From Rhodopseudomonas sp. AAP120 (lineage in GTDB: Bacteria > Pseudomonadota > Alphaproteobacteria > Rhizobiales > Xanthobacteraceae): a stretch of DNA of 64,000 bases. Positions 27,530 through 35,794 of this stretch are shown here, one piece after another (within the stretch, counting starts at the first letter, position 1; the number at the start of each line of letters is the position of its first letter). A program made the translations under genes and the position numbers. The notes under the pieces were generated by a model, which had not been told where the DNA came from, searched no databases, and saw nothing but the letters and a program-made list of their open reading frames with translations. The DNA lies in NCBI RefSeq assembly GCF_001295845.1, contig NZ_LJIC01000074.1, forward strand, positions 1 to 64,000, read 5' to 3'.

Positions 27530-29011
27530 ATGCGCCGTCTGCTGAAATGGATCCGCAACATCGTGGCGATCGCGCTGGTCGCGATCGCCGGCCTCGCCGC
27601 GGTGCTGGCCTACAACGCCTACCGGCAGCCGTCGCGCCAGATCGCGGTCGAGGCCGTAGCGCCGATCGCAATCGACGAATCCGGCGCGGCGCAGCGGCTC
27701 GCCGAAGCGATCCGCTTCCAGACCATCTCCAACTTCCTCAATCCCGAGCAGGACGCCGACGCGCTGCGCGGGCTGCAGGCCCACATCCAGGCGAGCTTCC
27801 CGGCGCTGCACGCCGCCGCGCAGCGCGAGGTCGTCAACGGCAAGAGCCTGCTCTACACGTGGCAGGGCTCGGATCCCAGCGCCAAGCCGATCGGGCTGCT
27901 GGCGCACCAGGACGTGGTGCCGATCGCACCGCGCACCGAGCAGGATTGGGAGCACAAGCCGTTCGACGGCGTGATTGCAGACGGTTTCGTCTGGGGCCGC
28001 GGCTCGTGGGACGACAAGGGCAACCTCTACGCCATGCTCGAAGCCGCCGAGCTGATGGCCAAGCAGGGCTTCCGGCCGAAGCGCACGATCTATTTCGCCT
28101 TCGGCCATGACGAGGAAGTCTCCGGCCTGCGCGGCGCCAGGCAGATCGCCGAACTACTGGCCGCCCGTAAAGTCCGGCTCGACTTCGTCCTCGACGAGGG
28201 CCTGCTGATCACCGAAGGCGTGATGAAGGGGCTCGATCAGCCCGCCGCGCTGATCGGCGTCGCCGAGAAGGGCTACGCCACACTGGTGCTGACCGCCCGC
28301 GGCACCCCCGGCCATTCCTCGATGCCGCCGCGCGACACCGCGATCGGCATGCTGGCGGCCGGGCTGACGCATCTCGAGGACAACCGGCTGCCGATGCGAA
28401 TTCGCGGCTCGGTCGCCGAAATGTTCGACACGCTGGCGCCGGAGATGCGCGGCTTCAACCGCGTGGTGCTGTCGAATCTGTGGCTGTTCCGGCCGCTGCT
28501 GCTGCGCGAATTCGCCAAGAGCGGCGCAACCGCCGCGATGGTGCAGACCTCCACGGCGCTGACCGTGTTCAACGCCGGCGACAAGGACAACGTGCTGCCC
28601 GGCGTCGCCGAAGCCAGCGTCAATTTCCGGCTGCTGCCCGGCGACACCCAGGCCAGCATCACCGATCATGTCCGTAGCAGCGTCGCAAACGACAAGATCG
28701 AGATCAAGCCGTTCGACGGCAATTTCGACCCGCCTCCGGTGACCGGCACCGCAAGCCGGTCCTACGCCATGCTCAATCGCACCATCCGCGAGGTCTTCCC
28801 GGACGTCGTCGTCGCGCCCGGGCTGATGATCGCCGCGACGGACTCGCGACACTATGCGGACATTGCCGACAACATCTTCCGGTTCTCGCCGGTGCGTGCC
28901 AATTCCGAAGACCTCAAGCGCTTCCACGGCACCAACGAGCGCCTTAGCATCAAAAACTACGCGGACATGATCCGGTTCTACGTCCGGCTGATGCAGGCGA
29001 CGGCGGGGTGA
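27530..29011 (+). CDS. M20 family metallopeptidase (PM20D1-like), membrane-anchored
   Basis: A 493-residue protein with an N-terminal signal anchor (IVAIALVAIAGLAAVLAYNAY). The M20 zinc residues appear in GLLAHQDVVPI (His-x-Asp), GRGSWDDKGNLYAMLEA, and FGHDEEVSGLRGA (catalytic Glu-Glu). The dimerisation insert begins GVAEKGYATLVLTARGTPGHSSMP, and the last metal ligand is in FHGTNERLS. This matches carboxypeptidase-S/PM20D1-type enzymes that cleave dipeptides or N-acyl amino acids, here in the periplasm. It starts 31 bp after ppa on the same strand and may be co-transcribed with it. Confidence 0.87.
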   Translation: MRRLLKWIRNIVAIALVAIAGLAAVLAYNAYRQPSRQIAVEAVAPIAIDESGAAQRLAEAIRFQTISNFLNPEQDADALRGLQAHIQASFPALHAAAQREVVNGKSLLYTWQGSDPSAKPIGLLAHQDVVPIAPRTEQDWEHKPFDGVIADGFVWGRGSWDDKGNLYAMLEAAELMAKQGFRPKRTIYFAFGHDEEVSGLRGARQIAELLAARKVRLDFVLDEGLLITEGVMKGLDQPAALIGVAEKGYATLVLTARGTPGHSSMPPRDTAIGMLAAGLTHLEDNRLPMRIRGSVAEMFDTLAPEMRGFNRVVLSNLWLFRPLLLREFAKSGATAAMVQTSTALTVFNAGDKDNVLPGVAEASVNFRLLPGDTQASITDHVRSSVANDKIEIKPFDGNFDPPPVTGTASRSYAMLNRTIREVFPDVVVAPGLMIAATDSRHYADIADNIFRFSPVRANSEDLKRFHGTNERLSIKNYADMIRFYVRLMQATAG

Positions 29012-29025
29012 GTCGAAAGCCTTTC

Positions 29026-29110
29026 CGTCATTGCGAGCGAAGCGAAGCAATCCAGAGGCGCCGAGCACGGGGCTCTGGATTGCTTCGTCGCTTCGCTCCT
29101 CGCAATGACG
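29026..29110. repeat. Palindromic repeat (CGTCATTGCGAG type)
   Basis: An 85-bp inverted repeat, CGTCATTGCGAGCGAAGCGA with the facing GCGAGGAGCGAAGCGACG complement and an inner AAGCAATCCAG stem. It lies between the convergent M20 peptidase and folD genes, where it could act as a two-way transcription end. Same family as 24764 and 42890. Confidence 0.85.
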
Positions 29111-29125
29111 GGGAGAGGCGCGAGC

Positions 29126-30013
29126 TCACACCGCCGGCTTCGGCAATCCGTGGATCGCGCTGGCGGCGCGGACGGTGTTGACCAATAGGCACGCCACCGT
29201 CATCAGGCCGACGCCGCCGGGGACCGGCGTAATCGCGCCGGCGACTTCCTTGGCTTCGTTGAACGCGACGTCGCCGAGCAGCTTGTCCTTGCCGCCGTCG
29301 GGCGACGGCGTGCGGTTGATGCCGACGTCGATCACGGTGGCGCCCGGTTTGATCCAGTCGCCCTTCACCATCTCGGCCTTGCCGACCGCCGCGAACACCA
29401 GATCGGCCTGACGGCACAGCGCCGGCAGATCGCGCGAGCGCGAATGCGCGATCGTCACCGTGGCATTCTCATTGAGCAGCAGCTGCACCAGCGGCTTGCC
29501 GACTAGATTGGAGCGGCCGATCACGATCGCATTCATGCCTTCCAGCGAAGCGTGGACCTGCTTGGCCATGATGATGCAGCCGAGCGGCGTGCACGGCGTC
29601 AGCGCAAACAGCCCGGAGGCGAGCCGGCCCGCATTGGTGGGGTTGAGGCCGTCGACATCCTTGGCCGGATCAATCGCGTCGATCACCGCGGTCGAATCGA
29701 GGCCCTTCGGCAGCGGCAATTGCACCAGGATGCCGTGCACCGCCGGGTCGGCGTTGAGCTTGCCGATCAGCGCCAGCAGCTCGGCCTGCGGCACGTCGGC
29801 CGGCAGCCGGTGCTCGAACGACGCCATGCCGGCTTCCTGGGTCTGCTTGTGCTTGGAGCGGACATAAACCTCCGAGGCCGGGTCGCTGCCGACCAGCACG
29901 ACCGCCAGACCCGGCGTGATGCCGTGATCGGCCTTGATCCGCGCGACTTCGTCGGCCACGCGGGCGCGCAGCTCGGCTGAGATGATCTTTCCGTCGATGA
30001 TCCGGGCCGTCAT
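29126..30013 (-). CDS. folD: Bifunctional methylenetetrahydrofolate dehydrogenase/cyclohydrolase
   Basis: A 295-residue FolD. The catalytic lysine is in [14 protein letters not shown], with [10 protein letters not shown] (substrate), [17 protein letters not shown] (NADP site) and [18 protein letters not shown]. It interconverts methylene-, methenyl- and 10-formyl-THF for one-carbon metabolism. GAGGGGG lies close upstream of the ATG at 30013. An intrinsic terminator on the same strand ends only 23 bp upstream of the start, so folD needs its own promoter or read-through. Confidence 0.96.
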   Translation of the reverse strand: MTARIIDGKIISAELRARVADEVARIKADHGITPGLAVVLVGSDPASEVYVRSKHKQTQEAGMASFEHRLPADVPQAELLALIGKLNADPAVHGILVQLPLPKGLDSTAVIDAIDPAKDVDGLNPTNAGRLASGLFALTPCTPLGCIIMAKQVHASLEGMNAIVIGRSNLVGKPLVQLLLNENATVTIAHSRSRDLPALCRQADLVFAAVGKAEMVKGDWIKPGATVIDVGINRTPSPDGGKDKLLGDVAFNEAKEVAGAITPVPGGVGLMTVACLLVNTVRAASAIHGLPKPAV

Positions 30014-30036
30014 GGGATCCCCCTCAGAGTCGAAAC

Positions 30037-30061
30037 AAAAAGCCTCTCCGACCGGAGAGGC
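30037..30061 (-). terminator. Intrinsic terminator between DUF167 gene and folD
   Basis: On the minus strand, GCCTCTCC / GGAGAGGC form an 8-bp stem with a 4-nt loop followed by TTTTTG. It lies after the DUF167 stop and just before folD. It would end the YggT-DUF167 transcript or attenuate folD. Confidence 0.8.
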
Positions 30062-30100
30062 GAATGCCGTGCGCCCTCGAGGGCCTCCCGTTCGATCGGC

Positions 30101-30424
30101 TCAGTCGGGCTTTGCTGCCGTCAACTGGCGCAGCGCCTCGCCGAGCTTCTTCGGATCGCCATCGACTGCGATCTGTTTTTGCCGCGAGGTCGCCCCCGAC
30201 AATAGCCTGACGTCGCGCTTGGCGACGCCGAGCGATTTGGCCAGCAGCTCGATCACCGCCCGGTTGGCCTCACCGCCATCGGCGATCGCCCGGACCCTGA
30301 CCTTCACCACGCTGCGGCCATCCGACAGCGTCTCCACGCCGTCGATGTCGTCGCGGCCGCCCCGCGGCGTGACCCGCACCGCCACAGCCACGCCCTGAGC
30401 AGAATACCGCCAAGCCTCCGCCAT
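30101..30424 (-). CDS. DUF167 (YggU) family protein
   Basis: A 107-residue protein with the DUF167 pattern: GVAVAVRVTPRGGRDDIDGV, then KVRVRAIADGGEANRAVIELLAKSLGV, then DVRLLSGATSRQKQIAVDG. The structure of E. coli YggU is known but its function is not. The gene lies 29 bp after YggT on the same strand, an arrangement often conserved, so the two probably form an operon. Confidence 0.9.
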   Translation of the reverse strand: MAEAWRYSAQGVAVAVRVTPRGGRDDIDGVETLSDGRSVVKVRVRAIADGGEANRAVIELLAKSLGVAKRDVRLLSGATSRQKQIAVDGDPKKLGEALRQLTAAKPD

Positions 30425-30453
30425 GGAAACTCCGAGGCCGTTCGGTCAGCGGT

Positions 30454-30744
30454 TCAGAACACCGCCGGGTAGATGTAATAGGTGATCACCCGCTGCAGGA
30501 ACATGATGATCAGGATCAGGATGATGGGCGAGATGTCGAGGCCGCCGAGCGACGGCAGCAGATTCCGGATCGGCGCCAGCAGCGGCTCTGTGATCCGGTA
30601 AAGGAATTCCGACACCGCCGAGACGAACTGGTTGCGGGTGTTCACGACGTTGAAGGCGATCAGCCACGACAGAATCGCCGAGGCGATCAGCAGCCAGATG
30701 TACAGATCGAGAATGATGAGGATGATGTCGAGAATGGCGCGCAT
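30454..30744 (-). CDS. YggT family membrane protein
   Basis: A 96-residue protein with two hydrophobic helices (DIILIILDLYIWLLIASAILSWLIAF and DISPIILILIIMFLQRVITYYIY). The family signature NTRNQFVSAVSEFLYRITEPLLAPIRNLLP lies between them. YggT-type proteins are linked to osmotic shock resistance or cell division; the role here is unproven. The ATG at 30744 gives the usual family length; an in-frame start at 30813 would add 23 unsupported residues. Confidence 0.9.
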   Translation of the reverse strand: MRAILDIILIILDLYIWLLIASAILSWLIAFNVVNTRNQFVSAVSEFLYRITEPLLAPIRNLLPSLGGLDISPIILILIIMFLQRVITYYIYPAVF

Positions 30745-30945
30745 GGCGGGGAAGAGCTCGCGGGTTCGAACGCGGAAGGGCTGTGCCGTAAATATCGGTT
30801 CGCTCCCGCCCAAACAAGGGAACTCAAAGCAATAAAGCCCGATGACAATGACGTGTCAGAAGCCGCTGCACGTCCTTGACTTGGCGTTCGCCGGCACTGT
30901 AAATGGCGGCGTTCGCTGATCGGTGCCCTGCGCACCGACCGCGGA

Positions 30946-31021
<76 letters not shown>

Positions 31022-31130
31022 CGCTTCGCCGACGTCGCGTGGCACAGAACGATCCCAGCATAACTCCGCAGCCTCGTCCTTCCGCAAGCATCTGCCGTTC
31101 GGCAGAGGTTTCCGCAGACAGCGCCCGCCG

Positions 31131-31250
31131 CTCATGGTGAGGAGCGTAGCGCAGCTGCGCGTCTCGAACCATGAGGCAGCAGGGACTCGCGGCCATCCTT
31201 CGAGACGCCCGGCGCCGCCCTTAGGGCTTTGCCGGGCTCCTCAGAACGAG
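31131..31250. repeat. Compound palindromic repeat after tRNA-Ala
   Basis: The first hairpin pair has arms CTCATGGTGAGGAGC and GTCTCGAACCATGAG. It is followed by CATCCTTCGAGACGCC and GGGCTCCTCAGAACGAG around a CCGCCCTTAGGGC core. It belongs to the same class as the repeats upstream of rlmN. With the tRNA 3' flank it fills the 270-bp gap before the enoyl-CoA hydratase stop. Confidence 0.65.
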
Positions 31251-31291
31251 GTTGGTGGTTTTGCAGAGGCTTTCAACAATGGGGTCCGCTC

Positions 31292-32104
31292 TCAGGCGCT
31301 CTTGAACTGCGGCGGGCGTTTCTCGACGAAGCTGGCGACGCCTTCCTTGAAATCGTCGCTGGCGAGCGAAATCGCCATTTCGCGGTTCGCCTCAATGGTC
31401 GCTTCCGCCAGCGTCTGAAACGGCACTTCGTAAAGCTGACGCTTGATCACCCGCATCGAGGCCGGCGCCACGTTGTCGGCGAGATCGCGCGCATACGCAT
31501 AGGTCTGCTCGCGCAGTTGGTCGGCCGGATACAACCGGTTGACCAGCCCCATGCGCAGCGCTTCGTCCGCCGAGACGCGGCGTGCCGACAACAGCAAATC
31601 GAGCGCGTTGGCATGGCCGACGATGCGCGGCAGCATCCAGGAGATGCCGTGCTCGGCGATCAGCCCGCGCCGCGCGAAAGCGGTGGTGAACACCGCGCTG
31701 TCTGCCGCGAAGCGAATGTCGCAATACAGCGCGTGCACGAGGCCGATGCCGGCAGTGGCGCCGTTGAGCATGCCGATGATCGGCTTGCCGATCGCCGGGT
31801 AGAACGCGTAGCGGGTCTGCCAGTCGGCGCGGCGGTTCATGTCGAACGCCGGCAGCGCCGAGGCGCGGCGGATATCGGCCGGGTCGATCTTCTGCAGCAC
31901 CTCCATGTCGGCGCCGGCACAGAAGCCGCGGCCGGCCCCGGTCAGCACGATCACCCGCACGTCGGCATCGGCCGCCGCGGTCTCCATCGCCTCGCGCACC
32001 TCGCGCTCCATCACCGGCGTCCAGGCATTCATCCGGTCCGGCCGATTGAGCGTGATGGTGGCGATCCGGTCGGCGACGTCGTAGAGGATGTGCTCGGTGC
32101 TCAT
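31292..32104 (-). CDS. Enoyl-CoA hydratase/isomerase family protein
   Basis: A 270-residue crotonase-fold protein. The oxyanion-hole segments are TGAGRGFCAGADMEVL and GMLNGATAGIGLVHALYCDIRFA. At the usual first catalytic Glu the sequence reads TAFARRGLIAEHGISWMLPRIVG, so only the Glu in AEHG is a clear acid; this is a known sub-branch of the family. It probably hydrates or isomerises an acyl-CoA. The ATG at 32104 has AAAGGGAGA upstream. It is the last of three closely spaced minus-strand genes (SDR, NTF2-like, this one). Confidence 0.88.
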   Translation of the reverse strand: MSTEHILYDVADRIATITLNRPDRMNAWTPVMEREVREAMETAAADADVRVIVLTGAGRGFCAGADMEVLQKIDPADIRRASALPAFDMNRRADWQTRYAFYPAIGKPIIGMLNGATAGIGLVHALYCDIRFAADSAVFTTAFARRGLIAEHGISWMLPRIVGHANALDLLLSARRVSADEALRMGLVNRLYPADQLREQTYAYARDLADNVAPASMRVIKRQLYEVPFQTLAEATIEANREMAISLASDDFKEGVASFVEKRPPQFKSA

Positions 32105-32174
32105 CGTGTCTCCCTTTCTTGCTTTTTGTTGCGCCCTTGATGTGGGCCGTCTTGATGAAGTCGTTGGAGGCCGG

Positions 32175-32675
32175 TCAGTCGCCGCGTGAGCCTTTCGGGC
32201 GGGCCAGATAGGCCTTGGTTTCCGGGCGCTCCTGCAGCCAGCCGGACCAGCGGCCGAACACTTTGGCCATGCGCTCCGGCGCAACGCCGAGCTGCTGCAT
32301 CGCCACGCCGCCATTGACCGATTCGCGATACTCGGCGATCAGCCCGCCGCGCAGCACGAAGCGGCTCATGCCGTCGATCACCACGCGGCGCCCGGCGAAC
32401 TCCGGAATGGTCGAGGTGAAGCTCGACAGCGACCAGGCGTAGCCCTGCGTGCCGTCGCACACCGGATCGAACATCTCCCAGCGATAATCGGTGGCGTCGC
32501 GGTGAAACAGGCCCTGCATCATCTGGGCGATATCGGCGCGGCCGGTGTGCGGGCCGTAGATGTAGTCGTGATACACGGCGTCGTCGGTGAAATGCGCTGC
32601 GAAACGCACGCCGTCGCCGGATTCGGCCGAGCGCGTGAAGTCTTCCAGCAACCGCGCGAAGTCCTCGCTGGTCAT
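32175..32675 (-). CDS. SnoaL/NTF2-like family protein
   Basis: A 166-residue protein. Its first 120 residues follow the NTF2-like cone fold (FARLLEDFTRSAESGDGVRFAAHFTDDAVYHDYIYGPHTGRADIAQMMQ, then RFVLRGGLIAEYRESVNGGVAMQQLG). Members are small-molecule isomerases, hydratases or binding proteins. The setting, 70 bp before an enoyl-CoA hydratase gene and after an SDR gene, suggests a shared lipid or acyl-CoA pathway, but the substrate is unknown. Confidence 0.8.
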   Translation of the reverse strand: MTSEDFARLLEDFTRSAESGDGVRFAAHFTDDAVYHDYIYGPHTGRADIAQMMQGLFHRDATDYRWEMFDPVCDGTQGYAWSLSSFTSTIPEFAGRRVVIDGMSRFVLRGGLIAEYRESVNGGVAMQQLGVAPERMAKVFGRWSGWLQERPETKAYLARPKGSRGD

Positions 32676-32759
32676 GCCGCCTCCCCTGCTACGCCGGTCG
32701 TTCGTGCCGACGCTTGTCGAGAGACTAAAGCAGATCAGGGCAGGATTGGAAGGATCGGC

Positions 32760-33539
32760 TCAGCGCTGACGCTGCTGATAGGCGCCGGCCGCCGCGAGGA
32801 TGAAGCCGCGCGGGAAGAAGCGCAGCAGGAACGGCACGATCTTGACACCGAGTCCAGGCAGCACCAGCCGCTTGTTGTTCATCAGGCCCTGATAGCCTTG
32901 CCGGGCGACTTCCGCGGGCGAGACGTTGAGCACCGCCGAATCGAAGCCCGGCTCGAAGCCGGCGCGCACCTGGAACTCCGTCGGCACCGGGCCCGGACAG
33001 ATCGCGGTGACCCGGACGCCCTTCTTGCCGAGCTCCTGATGCAGCGCTTCGCTCAGCGACAGCACATAAGCCTTGGAGGCGTAGTACACCGCCATTCCGG
33101 GTCCCGGCAGAAAGCTGGCGATCGAGGCGACGTTGAGAATACCGCCGCGCAGCCTGGCGACGCTATCGGCGAAGCGTAGCGACAGGTCGGTGAGCGCCCT
33201 GACATTGACGTCGATGATGCCAAGCTGGTCGCAGCGGTCCATCTCGGCGGCCCGGCCGAACAGTCCGTAGCCGGCATTGTTGACCAGATACTCGACCTCG
33301 ACCCCGGCCTCGGCAAGCCTGGCGACGATCTCGTCGACGCTGTCGGGCCGCGCCAGATCGCAGGCGATGATGATCGGTTCCGGGCCGCCTTTGGCCTTGA
33401 TCTCGGCAGCCAACGTCTCCAGCCGGTCGGCCCGGCGCGCCACCAGCGCGACCCGATGGGCATTCGCGGCGAAGATACGCGCCAGTTCCGCACCGATACC
33501 GGCCGATGCGCCCGTAATCAAAGTCACACGTTCAGTCAC
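32760..33539 (-). CDS. SDR family oxidoreductase
   Basis: A 259-residue classical SDR. The cofactor loop is TLITGASAGIGAELAR, with ALVARRADRL (NADP-type), LVNNAGYG, the catalytic Ser in NVASIASFLPG, and YYASKAY (YxxxK). The C-terminus is long and hydrophobic (LGVKIVPFLLRFFPRGFILAAAGAY), which suggests membrane association, as in lipid-active SDRs of the DltE/retinol-dehydrogenase-like branch. It is the first gene of the SDR/NTF2-like/enoyl-CoA hydratase group. Confidence 0.88.
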   Translation of the reverse strand: MTERVTLITGASAGIGAELARIFAANAHRVALVARRADRLETLAAEIKAKGGPEPIIIACDLARPDSVDEIVARLAEAGVEVEYLVNNAGYGLFGRAAEMDRCDQLGIIDVNVRALTDLSLRFADSVARLRGGILNVASIASFLPGPGMAVYYASKAYVLSLSEALHQELGKKGVRVTAICPGPVPTEFQVRAGFEPGFDSAVLNVSPAEVARQGYQGLMNNKRLVLPGLGVKIVPFLLRFFPRGFILAAAGAYQQRQR

Positions 33540-33734
33540 GATTCAGACTCTTGCATAGGAGGCCGGACGGCCGCCGGATCATCGCTAGGCCTTAGGCAAG
33601 ATGCAAGCAGCGTGCAAGGCCGTTCGCTAAGCGACCCGGCCTCTCCCGCAGCAATCGGCGGCAAAACCCGCTCTGCGAGTACCGGTTGGGACGATCATGA
33701 CAAATCGGTAATAGGTAGCGTGCCGCGCGCCGGC

Positions 33735-34214
33735 TTAGTTCGCCGGGTCCGGCTCGGCATGCTGAGCGGCGACCTGCCGCTTCAGATTGACCCGGTCGCG
33801 CGACGAGACCGCGAGCAGATCGGCGGCACGCCACACCACGTTCTCTTCGAATTCCGTGACGTTGCCGTCGGCAAACACCAACTCCCACATCATTTCGATG
33901 ATGCGCAGCCGTCCTTCTTCGTTGACCGACCGCATGATCACGCTGGTGAAGTGGTAGAGATCGACGGCCTCGCCCTCGACCAGCATGGCGGATTCGATCA
34001 ACCGGCTGGCGGTCGCGGGATCGAGGTTGAAACGCGTTTCGAGCAGCGAATGCAGCTTGCGCCGCTCGACCTCGGACGGCTCACCATCGAGTGAAATGAC
34101 GTGGATGAGCAATGCGGTGGCGGCCAAGCGATAGCCGCCGTCGTCGAAATTCAGCTCGTCGGGCGCGGTCGGTGCAACCACGTCGGAAATGAATTGGCGC
34201 AGTTTATCCAGCAT
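33735..34214 (-). CDS. TerB-family (tellurite resistance B-like) protein
   Basis: A 159-residue acidic helical protein with TerB features: LAATALLIHVISLDGEPSEVERRKLHSLLETRF and IIEMMWELVFADGNVTEFEENVVWRAADLLAV (two similar helical pairs with metal-binding-like Asp/Glu). The role of lone TerB-like proteins is unknown; they may bind Ca2+. The ATG at 34214 starts MLDKLRQF; the longer in-frame start lacks family features. No other ter genes are nearby. Confidence 0.85.
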   Translation of the reverse strand: MLDKLRQFISDVVAPTAPDELNFDDGGYRLAATALLIHVISLDGEPSEVERRKLHSLLETRFNLDPATASRLIESAMLVEGEAVDLYHFTSVIMRSVNEEGRLRIIEMMWELVFADGNVTEFEENVVWRAADLLAVSSRDRVNLKRQVAAQHAEPDPAN

Positions 34215-34334
34215 CGCTCTCGAACTTTCGCAGGGGGACGAGACTAGGCCCGATCTATGACGTGGAATCGTAACGTCGGCAATCGGAGGCGGTTCCCCGC
34301 CGCCGGATGACACTTTGTCAATGTCGCCAATGCG

Positions 34335-35753
34335 TTAAGGAATCTCATAGACCAGCACCTTGTCGGCGATGCCGCGCAGAGCGGCGTGCTTCTCGATCGG
34401 CGCGATCGCCTGCTCGTCCAGAATCCTGGTCACCGCCGGAGCGTCGATCACCGCCCCGGTGAGGTGGATCGCCTGCGTGGTGGCAAGGCCGAGTACCCGC
34501 GCGGCGATATTGACGGTCTGGCCGAAGTAATCCTGCCGGTCGTTGAGCATCACCGCCAGACACGGCCCTTCATGGATGCCGATCTTCACCACCAGATCCT
34601 TGGTGCCGCGCTCCGCGTTGAGCGCATCCATCGCCTTGCGCATCCGCAATGACGCCGCCAGCGCATGCTCCGGACGATTGAACGTCGCCATCACGGCGTC
34701 GCCGATGGTCTTCACCACCGCGCCCTTCTCGGCCGCGATGATCTCCAGCAGCGCGCGGAAATGTGCCCGCACCAGATCGAACGCCGCGAGGTCACCGACG
34801 CGTTGATACAGCGCTGTGGAGCCCTTGAGGTCGGTGAACAGGAAAGTCAGCGAGGTGATCTTCAGCCGCTGATCGGCCGTGAGATTGTCGGCCTTGAAGA
34901 CGTCGCGGAAGGTCTGGTTGGTCAGCATCCGCTTGGCGGTGAGGATGGGCTTGCGCTTGCCCAGCAGCGTATGCAGCGCGTCGGCCGCGACCCACACGGC
35001 CGGCAACACGCGAGTCTCGGCGTTATTGGTCAGCGTCAGCTTCAACGGCCCGGGCTGCAGCGACAGCGTCGGCGTCAGCGCATGGCTGCGGTCGTAGCTG
35101 AGCGCCACCGACCTCACCTCGTCAGTGCGTTCTCCCTGCACGTCGATGAACTGCGCCGCATGGGTCACCGGCTCGAATACGATGATGAACTCGGCCGGCA
35201 GCTCGAGCGACAATTCGGCGGTCTGGCCGGGCGCGATCTCAACGGCCGCGAGCGTGTCCTGATCCGACAGCCGCGCCAGCACCTGCTCGTCGATCTCGAT
35301 GCCGGAGCTCCAATACACCTGCCGTGTGTAGTCCCACAGCGGCAGCTTATCGGGATCGTGCGCACCGATCGTCCGCACCGAGGGGTGCACCGTGAAGGCC
35401 GCCTCGACCTGATCGTCGAGCGAGGCCTCGTAACCCTTGGCGCACAGTGCGCAGATGTATTCCTCGTGGCGCAGCGCCTTGAGCGATGGATGGCTGTCGA
35501 GCACGCCGCTGCAGCCCGGGCACAGCACGTTCCAGCTCATGTCGAACAGGCCGAGCTGCGCGGCGTGCAGGAAGCCGGAAATCACTTTCTCTTCGTCCAG
35601 CCCGGTGCGGCTGGCGAATTCCAGCAGATTGATGCGGTTGAGATCGCGATCCTCGCCGCTCGCGATCAGTTCGGCGATCGCGTCGACGACGCGCGGATCG
35701 GTGGTCTGGCGCAGCACGGCATAAAGGGGGCGGACGTCGGTCATGGGCCTCAT
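34335..35753 (-). CDS. Class III adenylate/guanylate cyclase with zinc-ribbon N-terminus
   Basis: A 472-residue protein. The N-terminal 290 residues match the DUF5939-type region, with a likely zinc site (CPGCSG..CALCAKG, about 80-106) and a winged-helix-like start (NLLEFASRTGLDEEKVISGFLHAAQLGLFD). The C-terminal cyclase domain (about 300-470) has metal Asp residues in TFLFTDLKGST and KTIGDAVMATF, Lys for base recognition, and FGQTVNIAARV with the transition-state Arg. It probably makes cAMP (class IIIb pattern). No membrane helix. ATG 35744 is an alternative start. Confidence 0.88.
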   Translation of the reverse strand: MRPMTDVRPLYAVLRQTTDPRVVDAIAELIASGEDRDLNRINLLEFASRTGLDEEKVISGFLHAAQLGLFDMSWNVLCPGCSGVLDSHPSLKALRHEEYICALCAKGYEASLDDQVEAAFTVHPSVRTIGAHDPDKLPLWDYTRQVYWSSGIEIDEQVLARLSDQDTLAAVEIAPGQTAELSLELPAEFIIVFEPVTHAAQFIDVQGERTDEVRSVALSYDRSHALTPTLSLQPGPLKLTLTNNAETRVLPAVWVAADALHTLLGKRKPILTAKRMLTNQTFRDVFKADNLTADQRLKITSLTFLFTDLKGSTALYQRVGDLAAFDLVRAHFRALLEIIAAEKGAVVKTIGDAVMATFNRPEHALAASLRMRKAMDALNAERGTKDLVVKIGIHEGPCLAVMLNDRQDYFGQTVNIAARVLGLATTQAIHLTGAVIDAPAVTRILDEQAIAPIEKHAALRGIADKVLVYEIP

Positions 35754-35794
35754 CTAGGTGGCGTCCGGCCCGCGGCCAAATGACGCCTGGTTGA

